From: Delphinapterus leucas | Taxonomy: Eukaryota; Chordata; Mammalia; Artiodactyla; Monodontidae | Direction: 5' to 3' | DNA length: 64,000 bases | Assembly (NCBI RefSeq): GCF_002288925.2 | Contig: NW_022098091.1 | Location: 2,293,541-2,357,540, forward strand | In this document: positions 9,903 to 21,834 of the stretch, piece by piece | How positions within the stretch are numbered: position 1 is the stretch's first letter | How the letters are laid out: each line of letters starts with the position of its first letter | Translations under genes and position numbers: made by a program | Notes under the pieces: generated by a model | Told to the model about the DNA's origin: nothing | The model's input: only the letters and a program-made list of their open reading frames with translations | The model's database searches: none

Positions 9903-12900
9903 TATTATTTTTTAACATCTTTATTGGAGTATAATTGCTTTACAATGGTGTGTTAGTTTCTGCTGTGTAACAAAGTGAATCAGCTATGCATACACATATA
10001 ACCCCATATCTCCTCCCTCTTGCATCTCCCTCCCACCCTCCCTATCCCACACCTTTAGGAGGACACAAACCACCAAGCTGATCTCCCTGTGCTATGTGGC
10101 TGCTTCCCTCTAGCTATCTATTTTACATTTGGTAGTGTATATATGTCCATGCCACTCTCTCCCTTCGTCCCAACTTCCCCTTCCCCCTCCCCGTGTCCTC
10201 AAGTCCATTCTCTACGTCTATGTCTTTACTCCTGTCCTGCCCCTAGGTTCTTCAAAACCTTTTTTTTTTTTTTAGATTCCACATATATGTGTTAGCATAC
10301 GGTATTGGTTTTTCTCTTTCTGACTTACCTCACTCTGTATGATAGTCTCTAGGTCTATTCACCTCACTACAAATAACTCAATTTTGTTTCTTTTTATGGC
10401 TGAGTAATATTCCATTGTATATATGTGCCACATCTTCCTCGTCTGTTCATCTGTTGAGGGACCCTTAGGTTGCTTCCATGTCCTGGCTATTGTAAATAGA
10501 GCTGCAATGAACATTGTGGTACATGACTCTTTTTGAATTACGGTTTTCTCAGAGTATATGCTCAGTAGTGGGATTGCTGGGTCATATGGTAGTTCTATTT
10601 TTAGATTTTTAAGGAACCTCCATACTGTTCTCCATAGTGGCTGTATCAATTTACATTCCCACCAACAGTGCAAGAGGGTTCCCTTTTCTCCACACCCTCT
10701 CCAGCATTTACTATTTGTAGATTTTTTGATGATGGCCATTTTGACCAGTGTGAGGTGATACTTCATTGTAGTTTTGATTTGCATTTCTCTGATGATTAAC
10801 GATGTTGAGCATTCTTTCATGTGTTTGCTGGCAATCTACATATCTTCTTTGGAGAAATGTCTATTTAGGTCTTCTGCCCATTTTTGGATTGGGTTGTTTG
10901 TTTTTCTGATATTGAGCTACATGAGCGGCTTGTAAATTTTGGAGATTAATCCTTTGTGGTTTGCTTCATTTGCAAATATTTTCTCCCATGCTGAGGGTTG
11001 TGTTTTCATCTTGTTTATGGTTTCCTTTGCTGTGCAAAAGCTTTTAAGTTTCATTAGTTCCCATTTATTTTTGTTTTTATTTCCATTTCTCTAGGAGGTG
11101 GGTCAAAAATGATCTTGCTGTGATTTATGTCATGGAATGTTCTACCTATGTTTTCCTCTAAGAGTTTAAGAGTATCTGGCCTTACATTTAGGTCTTTAAT
11201 CCATTTTGAGTTTATTTTTGTGTATGGTGTTAGGGAGTGTTCTAATTTCATTCTTTTACATATAGCTGTCCAGTTTTCCCAGCACCACTTATTGAAGAGG
11301 CTGTTTTTTCTCCATTGTATATTCTTGCCTCCTTTATCAAAGATAAGGTGACCATATATGCGTGGGTTTATCTCTGGGCTTTCTATCCTGTTCCGCTGCT
11401 CTATATTTCTGTTTTTGTGCCAGTACCATCTGTCTTGATTACTGTAGCTTTGTAGTATAGTCTGAAGTCAGGGAGCCTGATTCCTCCAGCTCCGTTTTTC
11501 ATTCTCAAGATTGCTTTGGCTATTTTGGGTCTTTTGTTTTTCTATACAAATTGTGACGTTTTTTGTTCTAGTTCTGTAAAAGATGCCATTGGTAGTTTGA
11601 TAGAGATTGCACTAAATCTGTAGATTGCTTTGGGTAATATACTCATTCTCACAATATTGATTCTTCCAATACAAGAACATGGTATACCTCTCCATCTGTT
11701 TGTATCATCTTTAATTTCTTTCATCAGTGTCTTATAGTTTCCTGCATGCAGGTCTTTTGTCTCCTTAGGTGGGTTTATTCCTAGGTATTTTATTCTTTTT
11801 GTTGTGATGGTAAATGGGAGAGTTTCCCTAATTTCTCTTTCATATTTTTCATCATTAGTATATAGGAATGTAAGAGATTTCTGTGCATTAATTTTGTATC
11901 CTGCTACTTTACCAAATTCATTGATTAGCTCTAGTAGTTTTCTGGTGGCATCTTTAGGATTCTCTATGTATAGTATCATGTCATCTGCAAACAGTGACAG
12001 TTTTACTTCTTTTCTGATTTGGATTCCTTTTATTTCTTTTTCTTCTCTGATTGCTGTGGCTAAAACTTGCAAAACTATGTTGAATAATAGTGGTGAGAGT
12101 GGGCAATCTTGTCTTGTTCCTGATCTTAGTGAAAATGGTTTTAGTTTTTCACCATTGAGAACGATGTTGGCTGTGGGTTTGTCATATATGGCCTTTATTA
12201 TCTTGAGGTAAGTTCCCTCTATGCATACTTTCTGGAGGGTTTTTATCATAAATGGGTGTTGAATTTTGTTGAAAGCTTTTTCTACATCTATTGAGATGGT
12301 TTTTCTCCTTCAATTTGTTAATATGGTTTATCAGATTGATTGATTTGCATATATTGAAGAATCCTTGCATTCCTAGGATAAACCCCACTTGACCATGGTG
12401 TATGGTGTGTTGTTGAATTCTGTTTGCTAGTATTTTTTTGAGGATTTTTGTATCTATGTTCATCAGTGATATTGGCCTGTAGTTTTCTTTCTTTGTGACA
12501 TCTTTGTCTGGTTTTGGTATCAGGGTGATGGTGGCCTCATAGAATGAGTTTGGGAGTGTTCCTCCCTCTGCTATATTTTGGAAGAGTTTGAGAAGGATAG
12601 ATGTTAGCTCTTCTCTAAATGTTTGATAGAATTCACCTGTGAAGCCATCTGGTCCTGAGCTTTTGTTTTTTAGAAGATTTTTAATCACAGTTTCAATTTC
12701 AGTGCTTGTGATTGGTCTGTTTATATTTTCTATTTCTTCCTGGTTCATTCTTGGAAGGTTGTGCTTTTCTAAGAATTTGTCCATTTCTTCCAGGTTGTCC
12801 ATTTTATTGGCATATAGTTGCTTGTAGTAATCTCTCATGATCCTTTGTATTTCTGCAGAGTCAGTTGTTACTTCTCCTTTTTCATTTCTAATTCTGTTGA

Positions 12901-15900
12901 TTTGAGTCTTCTCCCTTTTTTTCTTGATGAATCTGGCTAATGGTTTATCAATTTTGTTTATCTTCTCAAAGAAGCAGCTTTTAGTTTTATTGATCTTTGC
13001 TATTGTTTCCTTCATTGCTTTTTCATTTATTTCTGAACTGATCTTTATGATTTCTTTCCTTCTGCCAACTTTGGGGGGAGCTTGTTTGTTTTCTTTGTCT
13101 AATTTCTTTAGTTGTAAGTTTAGGTTGTTTATTTGAGAAGTTCCTTGTTTCTTGAAGTAGGATTGTATTGCTATAAATTTCCCTCTTAGAACTGCTTTTG
13201 CTGCATCCCATAGGTTTTGGGTCTTCGTGCTTTCATTGTCATTTGTTTCTAGGTATTTTTTATTTCCTCTTTGATTTCTTCAGTTATCTTTGGTTATTTA
13301 GTAGTGTATTGTTTAGCCTCCATGTGTTTGTGTTTTTTACAGATTATTTCCTGTAACTGATACCTAGTCTCATAGAATTGTAGTCAGAAAATACACTTGA
13401 TAAGAGTTCAATTTTCTTAAATTTACCAAGGTTTGATTTGTGACCCAAGATATGGTCCATCCTGGGGAATGTTCCATGAGCACTTGAGAAGAAAGTGTAT
13501 TCTGTTGTTTTTGGATGGAATGTCCTATAAATATCAATTAAATCCATCTTGTTTAATGTATCATTTAAAGCTTGTGTTTCCTTATTTATTTTCATTTTGG
13601 ATGATCTGTCCATTGGTGAAAGTGGGGTGTTAAAGTCCTCTGCTATTATTGTGTTACTGTTGATTTCCTCTTTTATGGCTGTTAGCATTTGCCTTATGTA
13701 TTGAGGTGCTCCTATTCTGGGTGCATAAATATTTACAATTGTTATATCTTCTTCTTGGATTGATCCCTTGATCATTATGTAGTGTCCTTCTTTGTCTCTT
13801 GTAATAGTCTTTATTTTAAAGTGTATTTTGTCTGATATGAGAATTGCTACTGCAGTTTTCTTTTGATTTCCATTTGCATGGAATATCTTTTTCCATCCCA
13901 TCACTTTCAGTCTGTATGTGTCCCTAGGTCTGAAGTGGGTCTCTTGTAGACAGCATATATATGGGTCTTGTCTTTGTATCCATTCAGCCAGTTGTCTTTT
14001 GGTTGGAACATTTAATCCATTTACATTTAAGGTGGTTATCGATATGTATGTTCCTATTACCATTTTCTTATTTGTTTTGGGTTTGTTTTTGTAGGTCGTT
14101 TCCTTCTATTGTGTTTCCTGCCTGGAGAAGTTCCTTTAACATTTGTTGTAAAGCTGGTTTTGTGGTGCTGAATTCTCTTAGCTTTTACTTGTCGGTAAAG
14201 TTTTTAATTTCTCCTTCGAATATGAATGAGATCCTTCCTGGGTAAAGTAATCTTGGTTATAGGTTTTTCCCTTTCATCACTTTAAATATCTCTCTCCACT
14301 CCCTTCTGGCTTGCAGAGTTTCTGCTGAGAGATCAGATTTTAACCTTATGGGGATTCCCTTGTATGCTATTTGTTGTTTTTCCCTTGCTGCTTTTAATAT
14401 TTTTTCTTTGTATTTAATTTTTTTTTTTTTTTGCAGTACGCGGCCTCTCACTGTTGTGGCCTCTCCTGTTGCAGAGCACAGGCTCCAGATGAGCAGGCTC
14501 AGCAGCCATGGCTCACGAGCCCAGCTGCTCCGTGGCATGTGGGATCTTCCCGGACCGGGGCACGAACCCGTGTCCCCTGCATCGGCAGGCAGACTCTCAA
14601 CCACTGCACCACCAGGGAAGCCCTGTATTTAATTTGTGATAGTTTGATTAATATGTGTCTTGGCATGTTTCTCGTTGGATTTATCCTGTATGGGACTCTC
14701 TCTGCTTCCTGGACTTGATTGACTATTTCCTTTCCCATATTAGGGAAGTTTTCAACTATAATCTCTTCAAATATTTTCTCAGTCCCTTTCTTTCTCTCTA
14801 CTTCTTCTGGGACCCCTATAATTCGAAAGTTGGTGTGTTTAATGTTGTCCCAGAGGTCTCTGAGACTGTCCTCAATTCTTTTCATTCTTTTTTCTTTATT
14901 CTGCTCTACAGCAGTTTTTTCCACTATTTTATCTTCCAGGTCACTTATCCGTTCTTCTGCCTCAGTTATTCTGCTATTGATTCCTTCTAGAGAATTTTTA
15001 ATTTCACTTATTGTGTTGTTCATCATTGTTTGTTTGCTCTTTAGTTCTTCTAGGTCCTTGTTAAACGTTTCTTATATTTTCTCCATTCTACTTCCAAGAT
15101 TTTGGATCATCTTTACTATCATTACTCTGAGTTCTTTTTCAGGTAGACTGCGTATTTCCTCTTCATTTGTTTGGTCTTGTGGGTTTTTACCTTGCTCCTT
15201 CATCTGCTGTGTATTTCTTTGTCTTCTCATTTTGCTTAAATTACCATGTTTCGGGTCTCCCTTTCACAGGCTGCGGGTTTGTAGTTCCCATTGTTTTTGG
15301 TGTCTGCCCCCAGTGGGTAAGGATGGTTCAATGGGTTGTGTAGGCTTCCTGGTGGAGGGGACTGATTCCTGTGTTCTGGTGGATCAGGCTGGATCTTGTA
15401 TTTCTGGTGGGCAGGATTGTGTCTGGTGGTGTGTTTTGGGGTGTCTGTGAACGTATTATGGTTTTAGGCAGCCTTTCTGCTAATGGGTGGTGTTGTGTTC
15501 CTGTCCTGCTAGTTGTATGGCATAGGGTGTCCAGCACTGTAGCTTGCTGGTCATTAAGTGGAGCTGGGTCTTAGCATTAAGATGGAGATCTCTGGGAGAG
15601 CTTTCACCGTTTGATATTATGTGGGGAGGTCTCTGGTGGACCAATATCCTGAACTCAGCTCTCCTACCTCAGAGGTTTGGGCCTGACACCCGGCCGGAGC
15701 ACCAAGACCCTGTCAGCCACATGGCTCAGAAGAAAAGGGGGAAAAAAAGAAAGGAAAAAAGAAGATAAATAAAATAAAATATATAAAGTTATTAAAATAA
15801 AAACAAAAATTATTATTAAAAATAAAAAATTAGAAAGTAATAAACAAAAGAAAAAAAAAGAAGGAAAGAAAGAAGAGAGGAACCAAACCAAAAACCAAAT

Positions 15901-15990
15901 CCAATCCACCAATGATAACAAGCGCTAAAAACTATACTGAAAAAAAAAAAAAAAAAGGACAGACAGAACCCTAAGACAAATGGTAAAAGC
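9903..15990 (-). mobile_element. Nearly full-length LINE-1, minus strand, inactive
   Basis: Read on the minus strand, the element runs from an A-rich 5' UTR (about 15.99-15.03 kb), through ORF1 (about 15.03-14.26 kb, coiled-coil region with SEIKNSLEGINSRITEAEERI), to ORF2. Visible ORF2 parts are the endonuclease (13344-14063, motifs TLNVNGLN and CCLQETH), the reverse transcriptase core (11542-12249, motif FADDMILY, and 12182-13015) and the C-terminal Cys-rich segment (10359-10820, [19 protein letters not shown]). The 3' UTR ends near 9903. ORF2 is broken into several frames, and ORF1 is split by a SINE at 14421-14623, so it cannot move itself. It begins about 300 bp after the intact tRNA-His gene. 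Confidence 0.93.
14421..14623 (-). mobile_element. CHR-2 type SINE nested in L1 ORF1
   Basis: The minus-strand SINE begins GGGCTTCCCTGGTGGTGCAG, has a tRNA-Glu-derived head, the GATCCCACATGCC...GAGCC body and ends in an A tail (seen as T's at about 14421-14432). It is flanked by a perfect 12-bp target-site duplication TGTATTTAATTT at 14409-14420 and 14624-14635. This fixes its boundaries and shows it entered the L1 after that element had inserted. Confidence 0.95.
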
Positions 15991-17850
15991 AAAGCTTAAG
16001 TCTTAGCTTCATTGGACACTGCACACAAAGCCTTGGGCTCCGTAAAACTCTGATTGGCTCATGTATAAAATTCAACCTCGAATTTTATCTTAGTTTCATT
16101 TGGAAGGGTCACTCCTGTCATGATCAAGGGTGGTATGAATGGCTCTCCTTTGGGGAGTGATCTGAATCTTCAGAATCTCCCTGCAACTCCAAATGGGATC
16201 TGGGCTCCAGACTTTAAATAAACAGTTTACAATGTACTCCAATCCAGTCATCGTCTTCACTGGATTCTCTGACATCCGACCTCCAATTTTTACCCTAAAA
16301 GGAAATTATTAAAGTGTGTTCACAGAACAAAATACACATATCATTAATGGGCAGCTATTTGAATATTGAAATGTGCAATCATCACCAGGATCACGACATA
16401 GAAATTTTTTGTCATTCAAGCATGGCCCTCTGATACACCTTCCAGGCAATGCCCACCCATCCCCTGATACTTTAAACAATTCTGATGTCTTCGTCTCAAA
16501 TTAGGCTTGCCCTTTCTTCAAGTTCATGTGTCTGAATATACAAGTTTCTATCTAGCTATTATCAAGCAACATTATTATGTTTTTGATATATATATATATA
16601 TATATATATGTATTTGTGTTTCTCACACCTTAATTTTGGTGTTAATGATAAGCATTACACTAATGTAAAACTATTTCACATATGATGAACATTGGGGTGG
16701 TTTCAAACTACAGCATTGGGAAAGGCTCATATGAATGCCTTTCTACTATAACTTGTGAATATGAGAATAAATATCCATTAAAGGTAAAGGAGCCATGGAC
16801 CAAAAAATCAGCCAGGAAAGCAAAACCAGTGCCTTCTATCCTAGAGATGCTAGACTGGGGGAGTGGAGGGGCACAGTGAGGCAAGTCAGAGAAATGTAGA
16901 ATTTTTACTGCCATTGAAGGGCATATCCTCTTCAATCATTTCTCCACTCTCCAAGGTCCACTGAGGGAAGAACCGACAGTGGGAGCTTCACTCCAAAGTG
17001 GTTCAGTGCACAGATTCTGGGCTCTACTGGAGCATTTTCTGGGCATCTCTTCTGGGTAAGAGTGGACGCCGCAGGATTTCCTGCTGTTCCCTAAGGAGCA
17101 GTGGGAGAGATGCCTACCTGGCCAGGTTCCTGGGCTATGCCACCCAATCCCTCAATGAGGAGCTTCGATTCCGGGCCCTTGTGTCTGCCAAGAGAACAAA
17201 GAAGGTGTTGCCTCCTACCACCACAAGTGCTCTCTCTTCCTCTTGTTAGAAAACGTTGATCCAACTCCTTTCCCTATCACTAGAGGTATGTTGGGACATT
17301 TCTGCTTGTTGGGAGGGGTGACTTACACTCCCGAAGAACACAGCTGGTGTAGAGAAAGAGGTGGGAGAAGGGGAAGCCTTATGAGAGGCCATGGAGTTGG
17401 CTAGGCCTGGAAGGGAAAGCGCCGTTGGTCCCGGGAGCCTCCTTGCGAAGGCAGGCCTCTGGCCTCCATGTTCCCGGAAGCGGTACCTCCTTCTGACCTG
17501 CCCCAAAGGGACTGTGGAGCGCGAGGCCTCCGGGCAACGTCTCCCATGTTTTTTCACCACCCTTGTGGTGTGGCTTCTCTCTTGCTCGTGCCTGCCAGCC
17601 AGCGGGCCTCCCCAGCAAAGTGCCGCACAGGGACCCCACACGCACACACAGGCAGGACAGTCAGGAGGCTTGGCGCAAGAAGCAGGACCCATCCATACAC
17701 TTTGGTCACGAAATAGGAGGGCCAGGAAGATGCGGCTGCTCACCGGAATTCCGAGGCAGTTGAACACAGTGTGGCGCGCCTCTTGCCCTGGGTCGGCGTA
17801 GCACAGTGAGGCATCACGGAAGAGACGTCGTCTGCCATGAACCAAGGGAT
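15990..17850. other. Old LINE-like remnant, a TA repeat and GC-richer DNA; no gene recognised
   Basis: From about 16.3 to 16.7 kb the text resembles an old L1 fragment and contains a TA dinucleotide tract at 16586-16609. From 16.95 kb the sequence becomes GC-rich and has longer open frames on both strands (17246-17845 minus, 17391-17801 plus). These show no domain, no exon structure and no family I know. They are better explained by base composition than by coding. Confidence 0.45.
16586..16609. repeat. (TA)n microsatellite
   Basis: A run of about 12 TA units. Confidence 0.95.
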
Positions 17851-17852
17851 AT

Positions 17853-18014
17853 CAGGAGAGAGCGGCAACTCAAACCCCCGATCCCACCAGCACCAATTCC
17901 CTCCCACAGGTGGGGAAATCGCAGCCATCAGCTTTTCAGGAGTGCAGTGGATAAGCCTTACACCCTGGGGAAAGCACCTTCAAGATCATGACAACTCTTT
18001 TGTCAGGTAACTAG
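17853..18014 (-). pseudogene. U1 spliceosomal snRNA pseudogene or divergent variant
   Basis: The minus strand reads as a U1 snRNA over about 162 nt, close to the 164 nt of the family. The 5' end ends in TTACCTG, the part that pairs with 5' splice sites. Then come CATGATC-TGAAGGTG (stem-loop I), CCAGGG-AAGGCTTATCCA and TGCACTCC (stem-loop II), CTGCGATTTCCCCA-TGTGGGA (stem-loop III) and CTCTCCTG at the 3' end. The usual Sm-binding site AATTTGTGG is disrupted by an insertion (AATTGGTGCTGG). The splice-site pairing stretch is changed just before TTACCTG, reading AGTTACCTG instead of ACTTACCTG. Loss of the Sm site argues for a pseudogene. U1 genes, U1 variants and pseudogenes lie among tRNA and NBPF genes in human 1q21, which fits this neighbourhood. 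Confidence 0.85.
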
Positions 18015-18447
18015 GGGCACACACCCTGCAGGCACCAGTGCAGGCTCCCACCCCTCCAGTGTTCGCTCAGGATCACCACCCTCCCCTCCACCCGCCCTTT
18101 GCCATTCTTCTAAACTGCTCTCCTCAAAGGAATTCAAGCGAAGACCCTCCAAACCTCTCCCATCCACCCCCACACCCTCTCATAAACCCACCCACAGCCC
18201 GGCCCATCAGACTAACCACCTTTCAGCGGTGGCTCCAGAAGGAGGGACCCACAGCCTCAGCTCTGTCTCATCTACATACTCTACCCGCTGCCTCTGCACA
18301 CTTGGTCCACATCCTCTCCCCCTCCCTCTCCCTGGCTATCCTCTTGTCCTACAGGGGAAGCAACATTTGTCCCAATAGGTCTTCAGCGTGAGTGTCCAAG
18401 GGAAAAAGGAAAACATGCTCATTGTCTGGTAGAGACCACAGGGATTT

Positions 18448-18657
18448 TTTTTTTTTTTTTTTTTTGCGGTACGCGGGGCTTTCACTGTTGTGGCCTCTCC
18501 CGTTTCGGAGCACAGGCTCCGGACGCGCAGGCTCAGCGGCCACGGCTCACGGGCCCAAGGCGCTCCGCGGCATGTGGATCCTCTCCGACCGGGGCACGAA
18601 CCCATATCCCCTGCATCGGCAGGCGGACTCTCAACCACCGCGCCACCAGGGAAGCCC
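18448..18657 (-). mobile_element. CHR-2 type SINE
   Basis: Minus-strand element starting GGGCTTCCCTGGTGGCGCGG, with the full tRNA-Glu-related head, the GATCC-CATGCCGCGGAGCG body and an A tail of about 20 (T's at 18445-18466). A 15-bp target-site duplication AGACCACAGGGATTT lies at 18433-18447 and 18658-18672. It is well preserved and therefore relatively young. Confidence 0.96.
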
Positions 18658-19139
18658 AGACCACAGGGATTTGAATCAAGAGCAGTTGGAGAAGTTGCCT
18701 GGATCACCATCCTTTTGGTATTCATTTTTACACCTACCTTCTGATTATGGCACCGATAACAGTTTTCCGTTTGTGGTAGTGAGATGAACTGAAAAGTCAA
18801 ATTACTCAGGGAAATGAATGTGACTCGAATGAAAGAGACTATGTAAACAATATATTCCATCCTCGCTCAACTGATGAGTGTGTGGAGATGGCAAAGGCCT
18901 GGGAGGACGGGCACTCTCCGCTGATGCTGTGCCAGTCATTGGATCTGCACGTGTCGCCACTGGGAACACACTGAGCCTGGGTCTCTGTCTCCGAGAGCTG
19001 CCTCGGAAGGATCCACCTGCACCACAGCGACCGACCACCTGACCCTGTTTCCTTTTCCTGGAAAGGCTAAGCCAGGGTCGTCCTGGATCACAAAGGAAGA
19101 TATCTTAACGGCCAGAAGTTATAAGAAAATATTCCTGAC

Positions 19140-19880
19140 ATTTTTATTTATTAGGGAAATGCACATTAGTACTATAAGGACATATCATTACACACCCTCC
19201 AGCATGGCTATATCTAAAAGAATTAGTACACCAAATGCTGACAAGAATGCACAGAAACTGCAACTGTAGTTCCTGGTTTGAAAACATTCTAGGGCACTGT
19301 TTGTCAGTTTCTAATAAAGTTAATCTTGTACCTACTCCACGACCCAGCAGTTGCAGTACTTCCATGAATGCATAAGTATACAAAAAGATTGGTATAGAAT
19401 ATTTATCAATGCACCAAGAATATTCATTGAAAACAATAACACCAGAATTACTCCAATAATACCAAAATTAAGAAGTGATATACACAATAATATGGTTATG
19501 TTTAATGAACATAATGTTGTATTTAAAAAGCCAGATACAAAAAAATGCTTTCATTCATTTGAATTTCAATAGCAGGCAAGAGTAATTTCGGCAATAGACC
19601 TCACAATAGTAATTAACTAAATGAGATAGGGTAACAATTGCCTGGAAAGGGACAGAGTATACTTCTGGGATCATGGCAATTTTCTATAACTTGATCTGGG
19701 TGATGATTACGTTTGCTAAAATTCCACAACTTGTTAGTTTTTTATACAAATTAGTGTATATATGTCAATCCCAATATTCAAGTTCATCCATTTCCCCCCC
19801 CCCCAGGTTTTTCTCCCTTGGTGTCCATACATTTGTCCTCTACATCTGTGTCTCTATTTCTGCCTTGCATGAAGATATGT
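19140..19880. mobile_element. Old LINE-1 3' fragments
   Basis: From 19140 to about 19780 the plus strand shows L1 3' text such as AATGCACATTAGTACTATAAGG, ACCCAGCAGTTGCAGTACTTCC and GTGATGATTACG. After a C12 run at about 19796 a short antisense L1-like piece follows (CTTGGTGTCCATACATTTG). Both are strongly diverged. Confidence 0.7.
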
Positions 19881-20049
19881 GCTTTTAACTCTACGTGAAC
19901 TATAGTTCAAAATTAGTGACTGGTGAACGAAGGCAAGCTGGTGTAGACAATGAACAACTAGTTCGCATTTTACTATAAACTCATTAAAAACTCGTTCTCC
20001 TTTAGTGTAACAACCCTCACTTGTATTTGAATTATCTTTAACAGTAAAA

Positions 20050-20400
20050 CGGCTATGACCACACTATTTTATTAGTGGAAGATACAGACAAGGATCCTTG
20101 AGAGGCGGTATTTCAACTTTGGGGATATGTCCTGCTCAACAGTGAGACAAGGAACCGTCCTAGGTTTCGCTTTGACCGGCGCCCGCGGGTTTGTGCACTG
20201 TGGGATTTACTGCTCTTCTCACCGCATCGCGCTCGGCGGCCAGCAGTAAACTGCTCTCTGAACGCTGCTAAAGGGCGCAGCTGGTGCTGGCATTAAAAGC
20301 AAACCAAAAGACAGGTCATAGACACGAACTTGCTGTAACTTTGATTTGAACCGAGGTTGATGCAGCCACAACACAGCACTAATCACTGTACAGTCACGAT
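20050..20400. repeat. His-flank block, direct relative of 36.55-37.0 kb
   Basis: Landmarks GGCTATGA, TTAGTGGAAG-TACAGAC, TTGAGAG, ATTTCA-TTTGGG, GGTTTGT-CACTGTGGG, GGTAAGT/AGCAGTAAA and TTAAAAGCAAACC-AAAGAC recur in the same order at about 36.55-36.84 kb. This is the outer flank of the His pseudogene in module B. Confidence 0.75.
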
Positions 20401-20401
20401 G
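20331..20401 (-). pseudogene. tRNA-His pseudogene (anticodon GTG kept)
   Basis: The minus strand contains GTTGTGGCTGCATCAACCTCGG followed by TTCAAATC and AGTTACAGC, clearly tRNA-His. It has a two-base loss before the anticodon stem, a changed acceptor stem (CGTGA against TTACAGC) and a B box altered from GGTTCGAATCC to GGTTCAAATCA. These breaks should prevent folding and reduce transcription. It is the mirror-image counterpart of the intact gene at 9533. Confidence 0.85.
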
Positions 20402-21056
20402 CACCAGAGGCCAACAGGTAATTTCTTTGACATAACTATTTTCACATTATTTTTGCTGTTTAATTCTTAGACACACATGCTCGTGCTTTTCTCTCTTTCA
20501 CGCCCTTCTCCGGTTCTCCCTCCCTATTCAGTTACTTAATAAAAACAATTTTAATCTCTCAAGATCCGGCCTGTGCCTCACAGGCTTCCTGGGAGGTCTG
20601 TCTCATCCATGCGTCTGCTTTCTTTCGCTCCTTTTCACATTTGCTCTTTGGACCTGATCTCCTTCCCGCTGCAGCCAAGCCGACCACATCTACTAAACCG
20701 CTGCCCAGCTGGGGAGATGGTCGAGTGAAGGAGGAGCAAACGGGGAGCTGTCAAGGAACCCATCGGGCACGCAGCTTCCCTTCGGCCCCCCTCAGCTCAG
20801 GCCCGGGGGCGCCTCCGGGGCGCCGATATCTGCGGCGGGTGTGGAGCAAGGCGCGGCGGGGACGCTCGGCTGCCCTTGGGCCTTCGGGATAGCCCGACGC
20901 ACGGCTCCCCCACCGGAAGGAGCACGCTGCGTCGACTCCTCCTCTCCCGTTGTCCGAGCCTTTGGAGCCGTCGCCGCTGTCCTGCGAAAGGCGGGTGGCT
21001 CCGCCTACCTTGGGACTGCTTACGTTCTACATAGATGAAAGAGGACACTTCCCCGC

Positions 21057-21072
21057 GTCTCTGTGGCGCAAC

Positions 21073-21113
<41 letters not shown>

Positions 21114-21130
21114 GAGCCCACCCAGGGACG
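21057..21130 (+). tRNA. tRNA-Asn (anticodon GTT), intact
   Basis: A 74-nt gene. Acceptor GTCTCTG pairs with CAGGGAC (one G-T pair), followed by discriminator G. The D arm is TGGCGCAACCGGTTAGCGC. Anticodon stem TTCGG/CCGAA closes the loop CTGTTAA, giving anticodon GTT for Asn. T arm GGTGGTTCGAGCCCACC has a canonical B box. A TTTT tract about 12 nt downstream can end transcription. All stems are intact, so I consider it functional. Confidence 0.96.
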
Positions 21131-21834
21131 CCTTCGTGGCCTTTTCAATATGTAATTTAAGGGTTTGCAGTTATTTCTGCCTCATACATCATTTCTACGT
21201 AAACTCAGAGGAAGGCCTCCTTTACTTTTCTTGTCACCCGTGTCTTGTCCACAGCAAGAGAACCTAAGCCAAGATCACTGCTACTCTTCTGATCCTCACA
21301 GAAGACCCCCGAAGGACACAGGTCACCTGGAATCCAGGATTCCTGGAAAGAGGGTAGAGTCGTCAGCTCATCGTTACCCTCTGGGTTCCTTTTAACAGTG
21401 AAGTTTTATCCATTGTTTGTACTAGTATTTACTGAACCCTTTACGTATACCTTTGAAATTAATTTGTTTCTATGCTTTTATTATTACAAACAATACTGCA
21501 CTCATCATTCTTGTACACATGTGTATGGGTGGAGTGCCAGAAGGGCAACTGTTCTATAAGAGAGTTTACATGGTTTTACATATGGTTCCATTCTTTCACC
21601 TTCCGTTGGCTTATCAGCTATAACTCTTTTGTTATTTCAGCGACTGCTTTAGGCTTTATAGCATACATTTCTACCTTATCACAGCCTGCCTTCAAGTGAT
21701 GTCATTCCTCTTCACATTTCTCACCTGCCTGCCTTTATGCTATTGCCCTTATGCATCTTACTTTGCATATATTATAAACCCCAAATCTAAGGTTTTTACT
21801 TTTCTTTAAACTGTCCCATGTTTTTGAAGATATT

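Larger units (their letters stand above)
20331..21750. repeat. tRNA module B (His-Asn), inverted copy of module A
   Basis: This is the mirror image of 8.1-9.6 kb: tRNA-His (-), about 655 bp of spacer, tRNA-Asn (+), then shared outer flank to at least 21.75 kb. The old L1 fragment beyond extends the homology further, to about 22.12 kb. Shared spacer text includes GGTCTGT/GGTCTCCTGGGA, GGCTGCCCTTGGGCCTTCGG (against GGCTGCCTTTCTGCCTTCGG) and TCCTGCGAAAGGCGGGTGGC. The Asn gene is intact and the His gene broken, the reverse of module A. Confidence 0.88.

Noticed and set aside
10359..14063. LINE-1 ORF2 fragments as host genes
   Set aside because: Reverse-transcriptase and endonuclease text in several broken frames within complete L1 context. 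They are remnants of a dead element.
14348..14718. Frames around 14.4-14.7 kb, 18.4-18.9 kb and 45.3-45.7 kb with similar peptides (SCPGPGRSH / HCTTREA types)
   Set aside because: These are translations of the CHR-2 SINE on either strand, not genes.
17246..17845. 199-codon minus-strand frame beside the U1 relic
   Set aside because: No recognisable motif, overlapped by several equally open plus frames, and explained by high GC.
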